A stretch of 57,577 bases of DNA from contig JAGNEX010000001.1 in NCBI GenBank assembly GCA_018003035.1, positions 125,519 to 183,095 on the forward strand, in the 5' to 3' direction. The first letter of the stretch is position 1, and every line of letters starts with the position of its first letter. Origin of the DNA: Acidimicrobiia bacterium. Its GTDB lineage: Bacteria; Actinomycetota; Acidimicrobiia; IMCC26256; JAGNEX01. The position numbers and the translations under genes were made by a program. This document shows, piece by piece, positions 16,509 through 24,158 of the stretch. The notes under the pieces were generated by a model. That model was not told where the DNA came from. It saw only the letters and a list, made by a program, of their open reading frames with translations, and made no database searches.

Positions 16509-17684
16509 TCAGATCAAACACCTGCCGGTCTCGACCACTCCAGTGCCCGCGCCGTCAAGAGCGTCCCTGATGGCTTCTGACGGCAAGGCGTATGCCGTGG
16601 AATCGTCGTCGGGTGCAATGGCGAACGCGATGCCCACGACCGTTCCGTCGTCGGAAAAAAGCGGCCCTCCAGAATCGCCGGGGGCGAGGCTCGCCGCTAC
16701 GAACAGGACTTCTCGTTCGACGCGGGTGTTGTCATAGATGTCTGTGCCTTCGGCGCGGGTCGCGCGATCGATCCGAGCAGGAGTTGCCCGCCGCGGTCCC
16801 CCCGACGGGTGACCGATGATGGCGCCGACCATGCCGGTTTCGGGGTTACCAAGTTCGACCTTGGCAACCGAAGTGTGGGGGATCGTGACGAGCGCTAAAT
16901 CCGCTGCAGGGTCAAACCAGATCACCTCAGCGGCAAAGGCATCCCCGTCGTAGAGTTGGACCGTGGTGTCATTCTGCCCGGCGATGACGTGAGCATTGGT
17001 GACCACGACGTCGCGGTCTCCAATCTGATCAACCACAAAGCCGGTGCCTTGAAGCGTCCGTCGACACGCCGAGCCCGAAACGAGCACCGTCGACCGGTCG
17101 ACTCGTTGGACCACATTTGGGAGCGGGAGATCCTCGGGAGGCTCACCGACAGACGGCGCTGGCTGGAGGTCTGCAAAGACCTGGGTCGCCCCTTGGTCGC
17201 GGACTACGCGTCGGAGGGTTTGAGCTGCGTCTGGCGGTTCGGGGGTTATTGCCTGCACGGCAGCGACGACCGTGGAACTGCGGGTTAGACGGGACCATTC
17301 GCCGGGAAGCTCGGCAATCGCGGGCGAGATGATCCAGACGATACAGACCATGCCGAACAGGCCCAACACTCCCCCGGCGAGGTGATCGACGAATTCGGCG
17401 CGCCCCGGCCATACAAAGCGGCGTTGGACCAGCGTGCCAAGCGCCAGTCCCAACCCGAACCCGATCGACGTCAACCCAAAGATGAACCCGAGGGCGACCA
17501 CCCCTCGGAGCATCGGACTTGAGTCGCCGAGAATACCGGCGAGGTCAGAGACGTAAACGGTGCCAGCTGCGAGACCCAACGCCAGACCGACCCAGCTTAA
17601 AAGGCGCGCAAAGAAGCCGACGCGAAAGCCCCCAAGTGTGGAAGCCATCATCGCAAGGATCAGCACGATGTCGAGAGAGTTCAC
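16509..17684 (-). CDS. MarP-like membrane-anchored serine protease (CvpA plus trypsin domains)
   Basis: Membrane serine protease resembling mycobacterial MarP (Rv3671c), which is needed for survival at acid pH. Four hydrophobic segments in residues 1-125 form the CvpA/colicin-V-type membrane part. A linker and an extracytoplasmic chymotrypsin-like domain follow. The triad is visible as H232 (TNAHV), D262 (AADLAL) and S338 (GDSGGP). Cys207 and Cys389 correspond in position to the MarP disulfide that depends on redox state. The length of 391 matches MarP. GTG 17684 starts 15 bases after trmI. The substrate is unknown here. Confidence 0.9.
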   Translation of the reverse strand: MNSLDIVLILAMMASTLGGFRVGFFARLLSWVGLALGLAAGTVYVSDLAGILGDSSPMLRGVVALGFIFGLTSIGFGLGLALGTLVQRRFVWPGRAEFVDHLAGGVLGLFGMVCIVWIISPAIAELPGEWSRLTRSSTVVAAVQAITPEPPDAAQTLRRVVRDQGATQVFADLQPAPSVGEPPEDLPLPNVVQRVDRSTVLVSGSACRRTLQGTGFVVDQIGDRDVVVTNAHVIAGQNDTTVQLYDGDAFAAEVIWFDPAADLALVTIPHTSVAKVELGNPETGMVGAIIGHPSGGPRRATPARIDRATRAEGTDIYDNTRVEREVLFVAASLAPGDSGGPLFSDDGTVVGIAFAIAPDDDSTAYALPSEAIRDALDGAGTGVVETGRCLI

Positions 17685-17699
17685 AGATCTGACTGGGGG

Positions 17700-18671
17700 T
17701 TAACTGTTCGGATTGTGGGGTGTTTCGTCTTCTGGGAGGTCGACCCGGGGATGGTCACTGTCTTCACCAGCTTCGTCCACACCTGTTGGTAGCGCGTCGA
17801 GACCAATATCGCCATCTTCAAGTGCCGCCGTTTGCGAGCCCTCGTCGTCGGTTGGCCCATGGTACGGGGCTTGTAGCCGTGCGGCGGTCAAGAATCCCGT
17901 GTGGCCAACCATGCGATGTTCGGGTCGGACCGACCGTCCCGAAATATTCCACCCTCGGTGGAACACCTCGATCGTTTCGGCCTGGACAAACCGGCTCAAC
18001 GCGAGGGTTTTGCGCAGCTCGTCGACCTGGATAATCGTCGGCAGATATGCGAGGAAGGTACCGCCGGACGCGAGCGCTTTCTCTGCGTGTGGCACCAGTC
18101 GCCACGGCTCGGGAAGGTCCAAAACAATGCGGTCGAGATCGGTCTCGTCGATACCCTCATAGACATCGCGAAGTTTGATCTCTAGGTTGTCGAGGGGAGC
18201 GAACACGGCGATGTTCTTGCGCGCACGGTTGGCGAAATCTTCCCGCAGTTCGTAACCCACGATGTGGCCGGTGGGGCCGACGGCTCGCAGCAACGCGGTC
18301 GTCAACGCTCCCGAACCAACGCCCGATTCAAGGACCCGAGCCCCGGGAAAGATGTCCGCCATCAAGAGAATGGGCCCGATGTCTTTCGGGTAGATCACCT
18401 GCGCCCCTCGGGGCATGTTTAGGACGTGATCCATCATCCGGGGCCGTAGCACCAGGTACGTCGAACCTTTTGAGGTACGGACCCGCGTACCATCGTCGCT
18501 GCCGATGACTTCGTCGAAGGAAAAGTGGCCAAGGTGGCTGTGATGGTCCTTGCCTGGGATAAGGGTGACCATATGGGTCTTGTCGCGCCGTTCGTGGATG
18601 AGCATCACCCGCTCACCCGCCTGAAGCGGCCCGCGTGGGACGTGACGAGGTTCTGCAACGTTCTCAGGCAT
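17700..18671 (-). CDS. trmI: tRNA (adenine-58-N1)-methyltransferase TrmI
   Basis: Makes m1A58 in the T-loop of tRNA, using S-adenosylmethionine. The family's N-terminal beta domain is followed by VLESGVGSGALTTALLRAVGP (SAM motif I) and by VLDLPEPW, the catalytic-site region. YPKDIGPIL and RGWNISGRSVRPEHRMVGHTGF are further signatures shared with Rv2118c. ATG 18671 gives an 8-base overlap with the upstream ttuA-like gene; a GTG at 18686 is an alternative start. The last 50 residues are acidic and probably unstructured. Co-location with the thiolation genes points to joint T-arm modification. Confidence 0.93.
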   Translation of the reverse strand: MPENVAEPRHVPRGPLQAGERVMLIHERRDKTHMVTLIPGKDHHSHLGHFSFDEVIGSDDGTRVRTSKGSTYLVLRPRMMDHVLNMPRGAQVIYPKDIGPILLMADIFPGARVLESGVGSGALTTALLRAVGPTGHIVGYELREDFANRARKNIAVFAPLDNLEIKLRDVYEGIDETDLDRIVLDLPEPWRLVPHAEKALASGGTFLAYLPTIIQVDELRKTLALSRFVQAETIEVFHRGWNISGRSVRPEHRMVGHTGFLTAARLQAPYHGPTDDEGSQTAALEDGDIGLDALPTGVDEAGEDSDHPRVDLPEDETPHNPNS

Positions 18672-19614
18672 CGGTGCTGGCACCAATATTCACTTCGATC
18701 TCTTTCGTGATCAGGGTGGGGTCGGCAACTCGCTCGGTGAGGCGGCAAAAGGCACAACGTTCAGACGTGGTTGGCGTGCCGCACTGCTGGCAGGTCATCA
18801 GGTCGTCTTTTGCGGATTCATCTGCGAACGCTGGGTGAACCCGATCGAAGAACTGTTGGACAAAGACGTATTTAGATCCGGGGGCGTCGTGTTCGATCTC
18901 GTTCAGAATCGCCTTGAGCCGCAGGTGACGGTTGCCGGCCGACATGGGACATTCCGACTCTTGGTAGTCGATGCCAGCGACGATGCAGTAGGCCGCCATC
19001 TCTCGTTCGGTGAGACGAACGAGCGGTTTGACCTTCTTGGCAAAGCCCGGCGATGCGGGAAGAACGGGGAACTGTCGAGCGAAGTATTCGGTTTCCCAGC
19101 GCATGACGTTGCCAAAAAGTACGGCGGCTTCGTCATCGAGGTTGTGCCCCGTCGCGATCACGTCGCTGCCCAGCCGCAGCGCTTCGGAGTTCAGGATGTG
19201 GCGCTTGGAGAGTCCGCAGGACCCGCACGGGCTCCTACGCGTCTTGGCCGCGGCTGTTGGGATATCGAAACCGAAGGTGTCGGTCAGTCTGGTCACGTGC
19301 AGGGTGAGGTTCCGTGTGGTGGCGAAAGCTCGGACAACTTCCTCGGCTTCGTCGGAATAGTCCTCGATCCCAAGGCCGAGGTAGACCCCTTCGGTCTGAA
19401 ACCCCAGATGATCGAGAATGGCCCACAACGCCAGGCTGTCCTTTCCGCCCGAAACAGCGACCAGAACTTTTTGCCCCTCGTCGATCATCTTGAAATGGTG
19501 GATCGCCTTTTCGACCTGGGTGTGCACCAGATGGATCAAGCAGTCGGAGCAAAAGGCGGCGTTGTGCCGAGGCAGATCGATGACGGCAAGGTGAGAGCAC
19601 CGCCGACATTTCAT
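18664..19614 (-). CDS. TtuA-like tRNA 2-thiolation enzyme
   Basis: Member of the TtuA/Ncs6 family, which replaces O2 by sulfur in tRNA uridine or ribothymidine by way of an adenylated intermediate. The layout is an N-terminal zinc finger (CRRC...FCSDC), PP-loop SGGKDS at 55-60, Cys130 and Cys133 in SPCGSCG, Cys222 in ESECP, and a C-terminal zinc finger (CQQC...CAFC). Cys130, Cys133 and Cys222 carry the same numbers as the [4Fe-4S] ligands described for Thermus TtuA. It has 316 residues. ATG 19614 overlaps the stop of the ThiS-like gene (ATGA). A longer frame upstream is only read-through of that gene. Confidence 0.92.
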   Translation of the reverse strand: MKCRRCSHLAVIDLPRHNAAFCSDCLIHLVHTQVEKAIHHFKMIDEGQKVLVAVSGGKDSLALWAILDHLGFQTEGVYLGLGIEDYSDEAEEVVRAFATTRNLTLHVTRLTDTFGFDIPTAAAKTRRSPCGSCGLSKRHILNSEALRLGSDVIATGHNLDDEAAVLFGNVMRWETEYFARQFPVLPASPGFAKKVKPLVRLTEREMAAYCIVAGIDYQESECPMSAGNRHLRLKAILNEIEHDAPGSKYVFVQQFFDRVHPAFADESAKDDLMTCQQCGTPTTSERCAFCRLTERVADPTLITKEIEVNIGASTDA

Positions 19615-19811
19615 AGTGCGCCGCCTGAAATAACAGACCGAACCTCCACCGTGTCGCCGACTCGAAGCATGTCTCGTCGGGTGACGAGGGTCCCGTTGCA
19701 GATCACCAGGTGGCCTTCGGGGTTCAAGCCCAGACGTTCGAGCATCTTGCTCACCGGCATGGCCTGATCGAAGCGGTGTTCGGTAGATGGATTGCGCGTT
19801 GTCACGATCAT
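19611..19811 (-). CDS. ThiS/MoaD/TtuB-like sulfur-carrier protein with Gly-Gly-Ala-Leu end
   Basis: A 66-residue beta-grasp, ubiquitin-like protein. The usual pattern is clear: MLERLGLNPEGHLVICNGTLV, then LRVGDTVEVRSVISGG. In such carriers the terminal Gly is adenylated and thiocarboxylated by an E1-like enzyme, and the sulfur goes to the partner, here most likely the coupled TtuA-like enzyme. Two extra residues (Ala-Leu) follow Gly-Gly, so trimming would be needed before activation. The ATG at 19811 is the start; the stop overlaps the ttuA start. No E1-like activator, rhodanese or JAB peptidase is in the window. Confidence 0.85.
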   Translation of the reverse strand: MIVTTRNPSTEHRFDQAMPVSKMLERLGLNPEGHLVICNGTLVTRRDMLRVGDTVEVRSVISGGAL

Positions 19812-20044
19812 GCGAAGCGGTCCTGGGTCGTTCCGGTCGGGGCCACGATAGGCGGTCCACTCCTAAGGTTGGTGGCACAGCCCCGAGCTACCGTGCCGCC
19901 AAACGTAAGGCCCCGGAGAACGACGAGTTCATCAGGACACTCGCGTCAACGTTGGCCCCCCAGTTCCAGTTGAGGTGCTGTCCCAAAGCCACGGCGTCAG
20001 AGTTTTGCGGTTGTCTGCTCGCCGGTTCGGCCTCTTGTGGAGGC

Positions 20045-20323
20045 TTAGACGAGGTCGGAGGAAGCGGCGGCTTTGGCAGCCTTTTTCGCGGCCTTCTTCG
20101 ACTTTCGAACCTGCTTGGAAGACGGTACGTCGACCGCCGTGATCGTGACCGACTGGCCCGGCTTTAGTTTGGCCTCGTAGACGGTGCCTTGTGGCCGGGC
20201 TCCGAGTTTGCGGGCCGCCATCACGGCCGCAGCCGCCACGCCAGTGGCTGCCCAGCCGGTGGAGCCCCGCGCTCCTTGTCGCACTCCACGGGTCAGCAGG
20301 CGTCGAAGAATCAGGCTCAGCAC
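20045..20323 (-). CDS. Small basic protein of unknown function
   Basis: A 92-residue protein whose C-terminal 25 residues are lysine/alanine-rich (KQVRKSKKAAKKAAKAAA). The middle holds a short alanine-rich hydrophobic stretch. The central segment GTVYEAKLKPGQSVTITAV looks like a small beta unit. GTG 20323 begins one base after the stop of the upstream small membrane protein, so it is part of that three-gene set. The Lys/Ala tail resembles nucleic-acid-binding or membrane-surface tails, but function is unknown. Confidence 0.65.
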   Translation of the reverse strand: MLSLILRRLLTRGVRQGARGSTGWAATGVAAAAVMAARKLGARPQGTVYEAKLKPGQSVTITAVDVPSSKQVRKSKKAAKKAAKAAASSDLV

Positions 20324-20324
20324 G

Positions 20325-20549
20325 TCAGACCGAACGGACTTCGATGATGGTGCGGCGCTTCTTTCCAGCGCGACGGCCCATCAAGAAGATGAACATGATC
20401 AACAAGAACGACAAGATTCCGACCCCAGCAATCGACACGGTCTGGATCGTCTCGGTTGCCTCTTCAACGGGTTGGGTGATCGCACGGAGCTTTTGCTCAA
20501 GGTCGTCGCGGGTGATCCGCTGCTCTGGTTGCTGCTGGTCTTTAGCCAC
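20325..20549 (-). CDS. Small single-span membrane protein of unknown function
   Basis: 74 residues: a charged, helical N-terminal part (RDDLEQKLRAITQPVEEATE), one strong membrane helix (IAGVGILSFLLIMFIFLMG) and a basic C-terminus (RRAGKKRRTIIEV). GTG 20549 overlaps the upstream holin-like gene by eight bases (GTGGCTAA). No known domain is recognised. Its place between the holin-like and basic proteins suggests a small envelope complex. Confidence 0.7.
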   Translation of the reverse strand: MAKDQQQPEQRITRDDLEQKLRAITQPVEEATETIQTVSIAGVGILSFLLIMFIFLMGRRAGKKRRTIIEVRSV

Positions 20550-20895
20550 GCTCCCGCCTTCCGCGAGTCAGCCATGCCACCGCCGCTACTGCCAAGAGCA
20601 CGACGACGGTAATGAGGTATGGGATCCAAGAGAGATTCCCGGTGAGGTGCTCACCGGTTTCAGCCTGCACGAGTCGGAGGACTCCAAGTGCCAGAAAAAA
20701 GGCTGCCATTCCAAACAGCACCGAGGCCGCAGCGCCCACACCGAGGTAGCGGCCGAGTGCCTTAGCGGGCTCGACCGTCTCCTGTTTGACGTAGGCGGTC
20801 AGCAACGTGCGGAACTCGGTCACGTCGGTGACAAGATCGTCGCTTTGCTTGACGGTCCGCGTCGGTTCGGGATACTCCAGCTCCTGACTCGCCAC
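20542..20895 (-). CDS. Holin-X-like (phage holin superfamily III type) membrane protein
   Basis: A 117-residue protein with an amphipathic N-terminal helix (DLVTDVTEFRTLLTAYVKQE) and two membrane helices (about residues 50-75 and 88-108), ending with basic residues. This layout is typical of the actinobacterial putative holin-X/DUF1469 proteins, which are chromosomal and not lytic phage genes. GTG 20895 has GGGAG eight bases upstream. It is the first gene of a tight three-gene set downstream of dacB. No phage genes are near. Confidence 0.75.
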   Translation of the reverse strand: MASQELEYPEPTRTVKQSDDLVTDVTEFRTLLTAYVKQETVEPAKALGRYLGVGAAASVLFGMAAFFLALGVLRLVQAETGEHLTGNLSWIPYLITVVVLLAVAAVAWLTRGRRERG

Positions 20896-20976
20896 GACTG
20901 ACTCCCGGTGTAGATGGACAGGGCGCGGTGCTGGCCGATGCTAGCTCACCATCCGTGGCGGCAGCAGTGGTGGGGA

Positions 20977-22686
20977 TCAGCCGGGCCCTTGGGCAGGATC
21001 GACGGGAGCCGCTACCGCTGGAGGTTCGCCCGCTGGCGGGGGAACGACGTCGGGTGGTGCGGGCGTGACAACCGTCGGCTCGGGAACTTCTGGGCTTGGA
21101 GTTGGAGAGACGGGCGGCGCCACTGGAGTCGTTGCCGGCGGCGAAGTCGCCCCTGGTGCTGGCACAGCCGGAGTCGGGGCCGGGGGCGTGGTCGCCACGG
21201 TTGGGGTGTTCGCTGGGTTGTCGGTCGCGGCTGTCGTTGTGGTCTCGGGGTTGTTGACCGGTTGGGGTTGCGTGGTGGTCGTCGGCTCAGGCTCGCCCGG
21301 CGCGAGTACGGCGAGCTCGGGGGTGAGCTTGTCAAGACCGATCAACCATCTGGTCAACTCGTCTTGAAGGTCATGTGCAGACACCCCGTCGAGTGGTTCG
21401 TTCGAGATCCACGCAGCTGTTGACCCGCCGGCGGCCACGGCAGCCAGGGACGACACGTCCTGCAACGTGCCCGTCTTGGCTCGCACATCGGTGATCCCGT
21501 CGGGCTTTACCCGCGACAGCGTTCCGCGTTCACCTGGAACGCTCATTGCCTCGATAAACCCATCGAACTCAGGCGTCTGGGCGACCGACAATGCCTGGCT
21601 CAACAGCCGACAGGTCAAGCGGTCATCTCGGCTCAGACCTGAGCCATCGCGGATCACGGCGCCAGCAGTGTCGATCCCGAGCCCCTGGAGCGCCTCGATG
21701 ACCACGGCGGTCCCCTGGTCGGTGGTTGCCCCCGAAGTCGCATCTGTCGCGGCAAGCTCCCGAACGATCTGCTCGGCTGCATGGTTGTCGCTGAAGGACA
21801 ACACATCTACGAGGATGTCCCGAAGCGGGGGCGACTGAATGCCTGTCAGCACGGTCCCAGCGGCAAAGCCAGGGTCATGTTCGATCGACCCTGTGAACGT
21901 CACCCCTCGATCAACCAGCTTGCGCGCAAGCTCGTTGCCGGCCACTAGGGCTGGGTCTTCGGCTCGAACCCAACGGGGATCAAACGATGCCCAACCGTCG
22001 TTGACGACCAGGGCGCCGAGCGGACCGACCGAACCTTGGTCGGCGTAGTCAGCCTTCCAGCGGTCCGACAGGAACCGTTCAGTGCTGTGCCGGCCGTCCT
22101 GGACGACGAGCGGTCCGTCAACCGTGGTGACCCCTTGGGCGACGATGCTGTCGGCGAGATCGTCGAGCAGCGTGACCGATCGGCCTTTGTCGTCGAAGTC
22201 TCTCACCGCTTCGTACTCGACAGTGGTCAAGGTTGGATCGCCGCCACCAACCAACACGAGTGCCGAAACAGTTCCGTCGATCGGCGGTGCCGGGACGCGC
22301 ACTTCGGTCGAAAAGCGGTAGTCCGGCCCCAGCACTTTCCACGCCGCCAGCGACGTGGCGACCTTGAGGGTCGATGCAGGGATCAGTGGCGCGTCGGGTC
22401 GGTGAGCCAGAACTTCGCCAAACGCGCTGTTGGCAACCACACAGGTCTGTTCGCCCTGGAACTTGGCCGGCAGCGTGCCCCCGATCCGCCCTGCGACGTA
22501 CACCGCTTCGATTCCGTCGGGGATTCTGCTGGCGCTGAACCACGGCCGTTCGTTTTCCGTGTCTGCAATCGTGTCGGGTGATCCAGACGCGTCGAGGCGA
22601 GTATCGGCGACCAGCATCAGGATCGCTGAGAGCAACACGACCGCTGCCACGATTGGAATGAGGCGTCGCACCAAAAATGAGGTCAC
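20977..22686 (-). CDS. dacB: PBP4-type D-alanyl-D-alanine carboxypeptidase/endopeptidase
   Basis: Periplasmic peptidoglycan hydrolase of the S13 family. The motifs are SxxK at S105-K108 (PASTLK), SxN at S299-N301 (SFSDN) and KTG at 404-406. An N-terminal signal-anchor spans about residues 5-27. After about residue 460 comes a tail of over 100 residues rich in Pro, Thr and Ala, likely crossing the wall. The start is GTG 22686, which overlaps the stop of the upstream acyl-CoA synthetase gene by four bases; the longer ATG-less extension upstream is unlikely. It has 569 residues. Confidence 0.93.
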   Translation of the reverse strand: MTSFLVRRLIPIVAAVVLLSAILMLVADTRLDASGSPDTIADTENERPWFSASRIPDGIEAVYVAGRIGGTLPAKFQGEQTCVVANSAFGEVLAHRPDAPLIPASTLKVATSLAAWKVLGPDYRFSTEVRVPAPPIDGTVSALVLVGGGDPTLTTVEYEAVRDFDDKGRSVTLLDDLADSIVAQGVTTVDGPLVVQDGRHSTERFLSDRWKADYADQGSVGPLGALVVNDGWASFDPRWVRAEDPALVAGNELARKLVDRGVTFTGSIEHDPGFAAGTVLTGIQSPPLRDILVDVLSFSDNHAAEQIVRELAATDATSGATTDQGTAVVIEALQGLGIDTAGAVIRDGSGLSRDDRLTCRLLSQALSVAQTPEFDGFIEAMSVPGERGTLSRVKPDGITDVRAKTGTLQDVSSLAAVAAGGSTAAWISNEPLDGVSAHDLQDELTRWLIGLDKLTPELAVLAPGEPEPTTTTQPQPVNNPETTTTAATDNPANTPTVATTPPAPTPAVPAPGATSPPATTPVAPPVSPTPSPEVPEPTVVTPAPPDVVPPPAGEPPAVAAPVDPAQGPG

Positions 22687-24158
22687 ACAAGTCCCCTTCG
22701 CGCCCGCCACCGGCGGTCTGTCCACATGTGGCCCAGCGCTTCCAAGGCGAGTTCACCGGACGGGTAGCAAACCGTCCCCGACGCTCGAACCGCTCGCGGG
22801 CCAGCGTTATCGGGGTCGGCGTTGGCCAGTTCGCTGGCTACGAGCACAGGCTTCTGGCTGGCCAAAGCGACTTCACGGGCGGTCACCGCGTACCGCTCAT
22901 CTTGGCGTTCGTGAAATGCAACGATGCGTTCCGTACCGAAGTCTGGATAAAAAGGCCCGTTACGAATCGCCGCCGCTTGGTTTGACTGAATACCGATGCC
23001 GAGAAACAGCACCGCGTCGACCGCGGGGTCCGCGGCGACGGCGGCCAACACCTCGGGGACCGTGTCGCGGGTCTCTCCCCCGGCCATATCGATCGGATTG
23101 TTCTTGCTCCAACGGGCGGGCAACACACGGTCCAACGTTTCGCGAAGCGCGGGCGAGATCTCCGCGAGCTGCAGACCGTTGGCTGCAACGGAGTCGGCGG
23201 CCAGGACTCCCCAACCGCCGACCGTCGTGACAACCGCGACGCGTGGACCTTTCAGGGCGGGCTGTGTTGCCAAGCTCGCCGCGGCCAGATACGCGGACTC
23301 GATGGAACGTGCCCTCAACAGGCCTGCCTGCCGGGCTATACCGTCAAAGATTCGGTCGTCTGTCGCCAGCGAACCTGTGTGTGAGGTCGCCGCCCGCTGA
23401 CCGTCACCGGTGCGGCCACCTTTTACCAGCACCACAGGCATGCGCGACGTGATCGGCCGAACTCGCTCGACAAATGTGGCTCCATCCCCGATGCCCTCCA
23501 AATATGTGAGCCCGACGCGGGACGCGTCGTCGGTGGAGAAGTAGTCGATCATGTCCAAGACATCGATCGACGCGCTGTTGCCGACCGACACTGCCCTCGC
23601 AACACCGACTCCGTGTTGGGATGCGATATTCATGTAAGAGGAGACGAAGTTGCCGCTTTGGCTGGCGATCGAGATGGGCCCAGGTGGCGGGTACGGCGCC
23701 ACGATCTGGGCGCACAAACTTGCGGGCGTCGAAACGACACCCTGGCCGTTAGGTCCGACGAGCGCCATGTCGAGGGAATCGGCGAGCGCTACCAGTTCTT
23801 TCTGGCGCAGCGCTCCCTGCGCACCGGCTTCTTGGTAGCCGGCCGTCACAACAAAGGCGGCCCTGGCGCCCCGCTGAGCTGCCTGGGTCAAGACGTCATG
23901 AACCGCCCCCGGGGGAGTGCACACCACCACGAGGTCGAGAGGTCCGGCGGGGAGCGACGCAAAGTCGGTTTGGCACTTGATGCCGAGGACCTCGGCTCCG
24001 TCGCGCTGGGTCGCGTAAACGGCGCCGCGGTAACCGTTTGCTAACAAGTTGTGGAGAGCAACAAAGCCGAACTTGCCGGGATGGGTGGACGCGCCGGCGA
24101 TCGCAACACCCCTGGGCTCGAACAAGGCCTGCATACCGCTCGTGGTGAAGCGGGTCAT
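22683..24158 (-). CDS. NDP-forming acyl-CoA synthetase, alpha (CoA-binding) subunit
   Basis: Resembles the alpha part of ADP-forming acetyl/acyl-CoA synthetases. A Rossmann CoA-binding domain comes first (VAIAGASTHPGKFGF, residues about 14-28). A succinyl-CoA-ligase-like flavodoxin domain follows, with GPNGQGVVST, SIASQSGNFVSSY and the His-containing ATSHTGSLATDD, which carries the candidate phospho-histidine. The C-terminal part is a further ligase-like domain. It has 491 residues. The ATG overlaps the stop of the ATP-grasp gene, so the two encode a split enzyme. Acyl substrate and direction cannot be told from sequence. Confidence 0.9.
   Translation of the reverse strand: MTRFTTSGMQALFEPRGVAIAGASTHPGKFGFVALHNLLANGYRGAVYATQRDGAEVLGIKCQTDFASLPAGPLDLVVVCTPPGAVHDVLTQAAQRGARAAFVVTAGYQEAGAQGALRQKELVALADSLDMALVGPNGQGVVSTPASLCAQIVAPYPPPGPISIASQSGNFVSSYMNIASQHGVGVARAVSVGNSASIDVLDMIDYFSTDDASRVGLTYLEGIGDGATFVERVRPITSRMPVVLVKGGRTGDGQRAATSHTGSLATDDRIFDGIARQAGLLRARSIESAYLAAASLATQPALKGPRVAVVTTVGGWGVLAADSVAANGLQLAEISPALRETLDRVLPARWSKNNPIDMAGGETRDTVPEVLAAVAADPAVDAVLFLGIGIQSNQAAAIRNGPFYPDFGTERIVAFHERQDERYAVTAREVALASQKPVLVASELANADPDNAGPRAVRASGTVCYPSGELALEALGHMWTDRRWRARRGLV

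Noticed and set aside
18835..19767. Plus-strand frame of 310 codons over the ttuA-like gene
   Set aside because: It is antisense to a gene with intact catalytic and metal motifs.
20542..20895. Holin-like gene as a sign of a prophage
   Set aside because: No phage structural, lysis, integrase or attachment features are near; holin-X proteins are common chromosomal genes in actinobacteria.
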